From Streptomyces sedi (GTDB lineage: Bacteria > Actinomycetota > Actinomycetes > Streptomycetales > Streptomycetaceae), in contig NZ_VDGT01000003.1 of the NCBI RefSeq assembly GCF_006335015.1, positions 248,001 through 312,000 on the forward strand: a stretch of 64,000 nucleotides of DNA, read 5' to 3'. The notes below the pieces were generated by a model. That model had not been told where the DNA came from. It did no database searches and saw only the letters and a program-made list of their open reading frames with translations. Shown here piece by piece: positions 59,486-64,000 of this stretch. The position numbers and the translations under genes were made by a program. Every line of letters begins with the position of its first letter. The first letter of the stretch is position 1.

Positions 59486-59761
59486 GTGCCCGAACGTCGA
59501 TCACCCCACGAGGACCTCGTGGACCACCTGGTGCGCAGCACGCCCCTCGGGCGTGGCGAAGCCGCCCGCGTGGTCCTCGATGTGCTGGCGTATTTCGACG
59601 AGACCACCGAGGAGTTCGTTCGGCGGCGGCACCGGGAGCTACGCGCCAGGGGCCTGACCAACGAGGCGATCTTCGAACGCGTCGCGGAGGAGCTCCCGCA
59701 CCGCGCGGTGGCCCCGCCGGCGCTCTCGCTGCGGCAGCTGCGCCGGATCGTCTACGGATGA
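59486..59761 (+). CDS. Conserved 91-residue hypothetical protein upstream of glmS
   Basis: A small, all-helical charged protein (RSTPLGRGEAARVVLDVLAY, ETTEEFVRRRHREL, LSLRQLRRIVYG at the C-terminus). No known domain, signal peptide or membrane helix is seen. I believe similar proteins precede glmS-like genes in other streptomycetes, which would support a real gene. The GTG at 59486 is used; a purine-rich GAGGGG directly abuts it. It lies 76 bp before glmS and could be co-transcribed. Confidence 0.7.
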   Translation: MPERRSPHEDLVDHLVRSTPLGRGEAARVVLDVLAYFDETTEEFVRRRHRELRARGLTNEAIFERVAEELPHRAVAPPALSLRQLRRIVYG

Positions 59762-59837
59762 CGAACGGCCGTCAACCACGCCCCGGCGACGACGGGGGAC
59801 ACGGGCAGCCGGAGTCACGACAGCAGGAGGAACCAGC

Positions 59838-61658
59838 ATGTGCGGAATCGTCGGATACATCGGGAAACGAGATGTCGCCCCGCTCCTGCTGGAGGGGTTG
59901 CAGCGGCTCGAATACCGAGGGTACGACTCCGCCGGCGTCGCCATTCACAGCAGCGGCAAGAACGGCGGCCTGAAGACGGTCAAGGCCGCCGGCCGCGTCC
60001 GTGACCTGGAGGAACGCATCCCGGCCCGGTTCGCGGGGAGCGGCGGCATCGCCCACACCCGCTGGGCCACCCACGGCGCGCCCACCGACGACAACGCCCA
60101 CCCGCACCTGGACGGCGCGGGCGAGGTCGCCGTCGTCCACAACGGCATTATCGACAACTCGGCGGAACTGCGCGCCAAGCTGTCGGCCGACGGCATCGCG
60201 CTGGCCTCCGAGACCGACACCGAGGTGCTCGCCCACCTGATCGCCCGCGCCCAGGCCGACACCCTGGAGGAGAAGGTCCGCGAGGCGCTGCGCTACGTCG
60301 AGGGCACCTACGGCATCGCCGTGCTGCACGCCGCCTTCCCCGACCGGATCGTCGTCGCCCGCAACGGCTCGCCCGTGGTGCTCGGCATCGGCGAGAAGGA
60401 GATGTTCGTCGCCTCCGACGTGGCGGCGCTGGTCAGCCACACCCGCCAGGTCATCACCCTGGACGACGGCGAGATGGCCACCCTCAAGGCCGACGACTAC
60501 CGCACCTACACCACCGACGGCAGCCGCACCGCGGCGGCGCCGACCACGGTGGAGTGGGAGGCGGAGAGCTACGACATGGGTGGCCACGACACCTACATGC
60601 ACAAGGAGATCGCCGAGCAGCCCGACGCCGTGGACCGCGTGCTGCGCGGCCGGATCGACGACCGCTTCGCGACGGTCCGCCTCGGCGGGCTCAACCTCGA
60701 TGCCAGGGCCGCGCGCGGCGTGCGCCGGGTCAAGATCCTCGGCTGCGGTTCCGCCTACCACGCCGGCCAGATCGGCGCCCAGATGATCGAGGAGCTGGCC
60801 CGCATCCCGGCCGACGCCGAGCCGGCCAGCGAGTTCCGCTACCGCAACGCGGTGGTCGACCCGGACACCCTCTACATCGCGACCAGCCAGTCGGGCGAGA
60901 CCTACGACACCCTCGCCGCCGTCCAGGAGCTGAAGCGCAAGGGCGCGATGGTGCTCGGGGTGGTCAACGTCGTCGGCTCCGCCATCGCCAGGGAGACCGA
61001 CGGAGGCGTCTACGTCCACGCGGGGCCCGAGGTCTGCGTCGTTTCCACCAAGTGCTTCACCAACACGGCCGTCGCGTTCGCCCTGCTGGCGCTGCACCTG
61101 GGCCGGATCAGGGACCTGTCGGTCGCGGACGGCCGCCGGATCATCGAGGGGCTGCGGCGGCTGCCGGCGCAGATCGCGGAGATCCTGCGCGAGGAGGACC
61201 GGATCGCCCAGCTCGCGAAGGACTTCGCCGACGCCAGGAGCATGATGTTCGTCGGCCGGGTGCGGGGCTTCCCGGTGGCCAAGGAGGCCTCGCTGAAGCT
61301 GAAGGAGGTCTCCTACATCCATGCCGAGGCGTACCCGGCCTCCGAGCTGAAGCACGGCCCGCTGGCGCTGATCGAGCCTGCCGTCCCGACGGTCGCGATC
61401 ATCCCCGACGACGAGCTGCTGGAGAAGAACCGCGCCACGCTGGAGGAGATCAAGGCGCGCAGCGGCCGTATCCTGGCCGTCGCCCACGAGGAGCAGCCGA
61501 AGGCCGACGAGACGCTGGTCGTCCCGCGCAACGAGCCGGAGCTGGACCCGGTGCTGATGGGGATTCCGTTGCAACTCCTCGCGTATCACACGGCGTTGGC
61601 GTTGGGACGGGACATCGACAAGCCGCGGAACCTGGCGAAGTCCGTCACGGTGGAGTGA
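59838..61658 (+). CDS. glmS: Glutamine-fructose-6-phosphate aminotransferase (isomerising)
   Basis: A 606-residue enzyme making glucosamine-6-phosphate for peptidoglycan. The N-terminal glutaminase begins MCGIVGYIG, where the Cys is the nucleophile after Met removal. GDGRTAH-type motifs appear as HTRWATHGAPTDDNAHPH. Two SIS domains follow (TSQSGETYDTLA; KEVSYIHAEAYPASELKHGPLALIE) and the family end PRNLAKSVTVE is present. Full length. The ATG at 59838 follows a GGAGGAA ribosome binding site. Confidence 0.96.
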   Translation: MCGIVGYIGKRDVAPLLLEGLQRLEYRGYDSAGVAIHSSGKNGGLKTVKAAGRVRDLEERIPARFAGSGGIAHTRWATHGAPTDDNAHPHLDGAGEVAVVHNGIIDNSAELRAKLSADGIALASETDTEVLAHLIARAQADTLEEKVREALRYVEGTYGIAVLHAAFPDRIVVARNGSPVVLGIGEKEMFVASDVAALVSHTRQVITLDDGEMATLKADDYRTYTTDGSRTAAAPTTVEWEAESYDMGGHDTYMHKEIAEQPDAVDRVLRGRIDDRFATVRLGGLNLDARAARGVRRVKILGCGSAYHAGQIGAQMIEELARIPADAEPASEFRYRNAVVDPDTLYIATSQSGETYDTLAAVQELKRKGAMVLGVVNVVGSAIARETDGGVYVHAGPEVCVVSTKCFTNTAVAFALLALHLGRIRDLSVADGRRIIEGLRRLPAQIAEILREEDRIAQLAKDFADARSMMFVGRVRGFPVAKEASLKLKEVSYIHAEAYPASELKHGPLALIEPAVPTVAIIPDDELLEKNRATLEEIKARSGRILAVAHEEQPKADETLVVPRNEPELDPVLMGIPLQLLAYHTALALGRDIDKPRNLAKSVTVE

Positions 61659-61965
61659 TGTCGGGGGCGACTGCTCACGTGCGTGGCTTGGGCGGGGTGT
61701 CGTCCTCGGCCCGGTGGGTGGTTGCTCGCGCGGTTCCTCGCGCCCCTGGTCGTGGTGGGGGTTCGCGGTCAGGTGCCCCGTGAGGGGCGCGGGGAACTGC
61801 GCGGTGCATCGGTGGCGGGGCAAGGGCGACAGCGGTGCCGCGCCGGCCAGGTGGGTGGTTGCTCGCGCGGTTCCTCGCGCCCCCGGTCGCGGTGTGCATC
61901 CGTGGCGGGGCAAGGGCGACAGCGGTGCCGCGCCGGCCCGGTGGGTGGTCGGCTGACCCACCCCC
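61659..61965. repeat. Intergenic repeat cluster with 90-bp tandem unit (copies E, F, G)
   Basis: Forward copies of the interspersed repeat occur at about 61686-61747 and 61850-61884, and an inverted copy (GGGGCGCGGGGAACTGCGCG) at about 61784-61804. Superimposed on this, a 54-bp segment at 61806-61859 recurs at 61896-61949 with two or so mismatches, giving a 90-bp tandem period. No gene is present. Confidence 0.75.
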
Positions 61966-61977
61966 GGAGGGATAGGC

Positions 61978-62027
61978 GGCGGCCCCCGGGGGAGTGCGTG
62001 CCACCAAACGCAACCCCGGGGGCCGCC
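61978..62027. terminator. Strong hairpin between convergent glmS and threonine-synthase-like genes
   Basis: A perfect 14-bp stem (61978-61991 with 62014-62027). The loop can form a second 5-bp stem (TGCGT/ACGCA at 61995-62012). It is probably a bidirectional terminator. The remaining DNA to 62282 holds no gene I can support. Confidence 0.75.
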
Positions 62028-62282
62028 CCAGGTTGCCGGCGTCGCCCATTACGCCGGCAGGGGAAGGCCGCAGCCGGGTCCGTCACCTCCCGGCCGTCGG
62101 CCCGAGCCTTCCGGTCCGCCGGCCGCACGGAAGCGGCTGGCGGAGCTGGTGTGAGTTTTATGCCCATCACAAACGCACAATCCACGTCCGACACCCGGGG
62201 AATTTGGTGAATGGTCAGTGGGGATTGGCCCCACCGTCTCACCACCGTCTCGCCAGGCGAGACAAGGGCCGGGTCGGACCGC

Positions 62283-63425
62283 TCAGCCCGCCCGCCCGTC
62301 GAGCAGCCCGCTGAGGACGGACGCGGCCTTCAGCCCCGAGCCGGTCAGCACCGTCACCACCGTGTCCTCCGGGCCGACCACACCCGCCTCGCGGAAGCGG
62401 CGCAACGCCGGCAGCACCTGGGCGCTCGTCGGCTCGACGAACAACCCGCCGGCGGCCAACTCCCGCACGGCCGGCAACAGTTCGTCCTCCGGAACCGAGG
62501 TGGCCGCCCCGCCGGTGTCCCGGATGGCCCGCAGCACCTCGCGGTCGCGGACCGGCTGGGCGATGGCCGTTCCCTCGGCGAGCGTGCGCCGCCAGTCGGC
62601 GGCCTCGACCGCCTCCGCGCCGGCGGCGAGGGCGCGGGCCAGGGGCGCGCAGCGCTCGGGCTGGCTGATCAGGACGCGCGGCACCCGGTCGATCTCGCCC
62701 GCGTTCCGCAGCTCCGCGAAGCCGAGGGCGCAGCCCAGCACCAGGCTGCCGGCCCCGGCCGGCACCAGAACGACCGAGGGCGCGGTGAAGCCCAGGTCCT
62801 CCCAGATCTCGTAGGCGAGCAGCTTGGTGCCCTGGAGGAACTGGGGGTGCCAGTTGTGGCTGGCGTAGAAGAGCCCCTCCGCCCGGCGCACCGCCTCGTC
62901 GGCGACCTCCTGTCGGGTGCCCGGAACCAGCTCGACCTCGGCTCCGTGCAGCCGGCTCTGCACGATCTTCGAGGCGGAGGTGGTGACCGGGGCGATGATC
63001 GTGGCCCCGATCCCCGCGGCGGCGCTGTACGCGGCGACGGACGAGCCGCCGTTGCCGCTGGAGTCCTCCAGCAGTCGCGTGACGCCCTGGTGGCGCAGCG
63101 CGCTGACCATCACGGAGACGCCCCGGTCCTTGAAGCTGCCGGTCGGGTTCGTCGACTCGGGCTTGACGGCCACCCGCAGCCCCGCCCACTCCCGCTCCAG
63201 CAGCGGGGTGCGCCCCTCGCCGAGAGTGACCGGCTCGGCCTCGGGCAGCGGAAGGGCGGCGCGGTAGCGCCACTGGGAGTTGACCGCGGTGTCGATCTCC
63301 CGGCGGGTGATCCCCGGCAGCGGCTCCGGCATCAGCGGCGAGCCGTCGTCACCGCGCCAACGGGGCCGGTCCACGGGGTAGCGGCGACCGGCGCGGTCGA
63401 TGAGCGTCGGGGGTTGAGCGGGCAT
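62283..63425 (-). CDS. Threonine synthase-like PLP-dependent enzyme
   Basis: A 380-residue fold-type II pyridoxal-phosphate enzyme. The cofactor lysine is in NPTGSFKDRG, the phosphate-binding glycine loop in SSGNGGSSVAAYSA, and a serine/glycine segment LTGSGLKAASVL near the end. The pattern fits threonine synthase, which converts O-phosphohomoserine to threonine. It lies outside a hom-thrB operon and may be a second copy with another substrate. The ATG at 63425 has GAGGA 9 nt upstream and is preferred over 63443. Confidence 0.8.
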   Translation of the reverse strand: MPAQPPTLIDRAGRRYPVDRPRWRGDDGSPLMPEPLPGITRREIDTAVNSQWRYRAALPLPEAEPVTLGEGRTPLLEREWAGLRVAVKPESTNPTGSFKDRGVSVMVSALRHQGVTRLLEDSSGNGGSSVAAYSAAAGIGATIIAPVTTSASKIVQSRLHGAEVELVPGTRQEVADEAVRRAEGLFYASHNWHPQFLQGTKLLAYEIWEDLGFTAPSVVLVPAGAGSLVLGCALGFAELRNAGEIDRVPRVLISQPERCAPLARALAAGAEAVEAADWRRTLAEGTAIAQPVRDREVLRAIRDTGGAATSVPEDELLPAVRELAAGGLFVEPTSAQVLPALRRFREAGVVGPEDTVVTVLTGSGLKAASVLSGLLDGRAG

Positions 63426-63570
63426 GGTGCGTCGTCCTCGCATAGGCGGTGGTGAGCGGGCGCGTGTGGGGGAGCACGACGCTACGCCCGCGCCCGTCGC
63501 ACGTGACCGCCGCCCGTGCGGGGGCGTTCACCGGCGGTCCGCCGCCTTCACCATCTGTACGCGGGCGGGC

Positions 63571-64000
63571 TCACGGGATGACGATCACCGGGCGCTGCGC
63601 CCGGCGCGCCAGCCGGCCGGAGACCGAGCCGAAGATCCGGCTCAGCAGGCCGTGCGTGGTGCCGACCACGATCGCGTTGGCCGCGTACTCGCGCCCGACC
63701 TCCTCCAGCTCGTGGCAGATGTCGCCGCCGCGCTCCAGCAGCACCCAGGGAAGCTCGGAGAGGTGCTCGGCGCAGGACAGCTCAAGGCCCAGCACCTCGG
63801 TGCGGTGGTCGGGGACGTCCACCAGCGCGGGCGGCTCGCAGCCGGCCCAGACCGTGGTGGGGAGCCGGTTGGCCACATGGACGATGATCAGGCCCGCCTG
63901 GGAGCGCTGCGCGAGGCCGGCGGCGTACGCCAGCGCGCGCTCGCTGGACGTGGAGCCGTCGAAACCGACCACCACGCCGTGCTGGAACGCGGGATCACGC
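63571..64000 (-). CDS. Universal stress protein (5' end cut off by the window)
   Basis: A UspA-fold protein. The Rossmann-like start VVVGFDGSTSSERALAYAAGLA and the nucleotide-binding GTTHGLLSRIFGSVSGRLARRAQRPVIVIP (G-2x-G-9x-G(S/T) type) are seen. The frame stays open to the window edge (RDPAFQHG precedes the GTG at 63975), so the real start is outside. At least 143 residues are visible. The protein should bind ATP and act in stress or dormancy. It is transcribed toward the threonine-synthase-like gene. Confidence 0.88.
   Translation of the reverse strand, partial: RDPAFQHGVVVGFDGSTSSERALAYAAGLAQRSQAGLIIVHVANRLPTTVWAGCEPPALVDVPDHRTEVLGLELSCAEHLSELPWVLLERGGDICHELEEVGREYAANAIVVGTTHGLLSRIFGSVSGRLARRAQRPVIVIP

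Noticed and set aside
59772..61961. 729-aa minus-strand ORF opposite glmS
   Set aside because: Shadow of glmS that also reads through the repeat region; no domain seen.

Overview
The window is very GC-rich (roughly three quarters by eye), with GTG and TTG starts, many 1-4 nt gene overlaps, Wbl and SigR-type signals, mycoredoxin and UPF0182 proteins. All of this points to a chromosome of Streptomyces or a close relative. No plasmid, phage or insertion-sequence gene was seen, and no tRNA or rRNA.

Layout. (1) 1-5876: end of a DUF3152 metalloprotease-like gene, a three-gene sugar/exopolysaccharide set (DUF3492 PelF-like glycosyltransferase, membrane protein, NAD-dependent epimerase), then moeZ behind a SigR-type promoter. 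(2) 6001-10940: three tandem paralogous lipoprotein peptidases of the tripeptidyl-aminopeptidase type. (3) 11099-13137: molybdate uptake genes (permease, binding protein, TOBE regulator) without an ATPase gene. (4) 13405-18453: a two-component system divergent from an ABC/FtsX transporter, flanked on both sides by copies of an interspersed intergenic repeat. (5) 18784-34164: a YbhN-like membrane protein, an alkyltransferase-like protein, the AdnAB helicase-nuclease, NudC, mycoredoxin, UvrD2 and wblC with a long regulated leader, then a small orphan type I-E CRISPR array. (6) 34214-51784: UbiB-like kinase, ThiF-like protein, YgjP-like metallopeptidase, a TerD/AIM24 operon, Nudix and Zincin_2 proteins, an SDR protein, MoaE, YlbL protease, UPF0182 and a Sel1-repeat protein. 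(7) 51895-58403: leucine/isovalerate catabolism (TetR regulator divergent from methylcrotonyl-CoA carboxylase, HMG-CoA lyase and acyl-CoA dehydrogenase). (8) 58496-64000: DUF4429 protein, a small conserved protein, GlmS, a threonine-synthase-like enzyme and a universal stress protein that runs off the end.

Regions 1, 5 and 6 match, in gene content and largely in order, the Mycobacterium tuberculosis block Rv3207c-Rv3193c (moeZ, adnAB, nudC, uvrD2, mrx1, whiB7, ABC1 kinase, Zincin_2, PDZ protease, UPF0182). This is an ancient actinobacterial neighbourhood for sulfur/molybdenum cofactor chemistry, DNA end processing, redox defence and antibiotic response. Regions 3-4 and the CRISPR array look like insertions into it.

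The most informative non-coding signals are: the wblC leader (promoter inside uvrD2, a leader ORF and a perfect intrinsic terminator before wblC); two SigR-type promoters (moeZ, mrx); a 46-bp divergent promoter whose two transcripts appear leaderless and share one operator; and two perfect palindromes of 14 and 16 bp in front of the ABC transporter and the 91-aa gene upstream of glmS.
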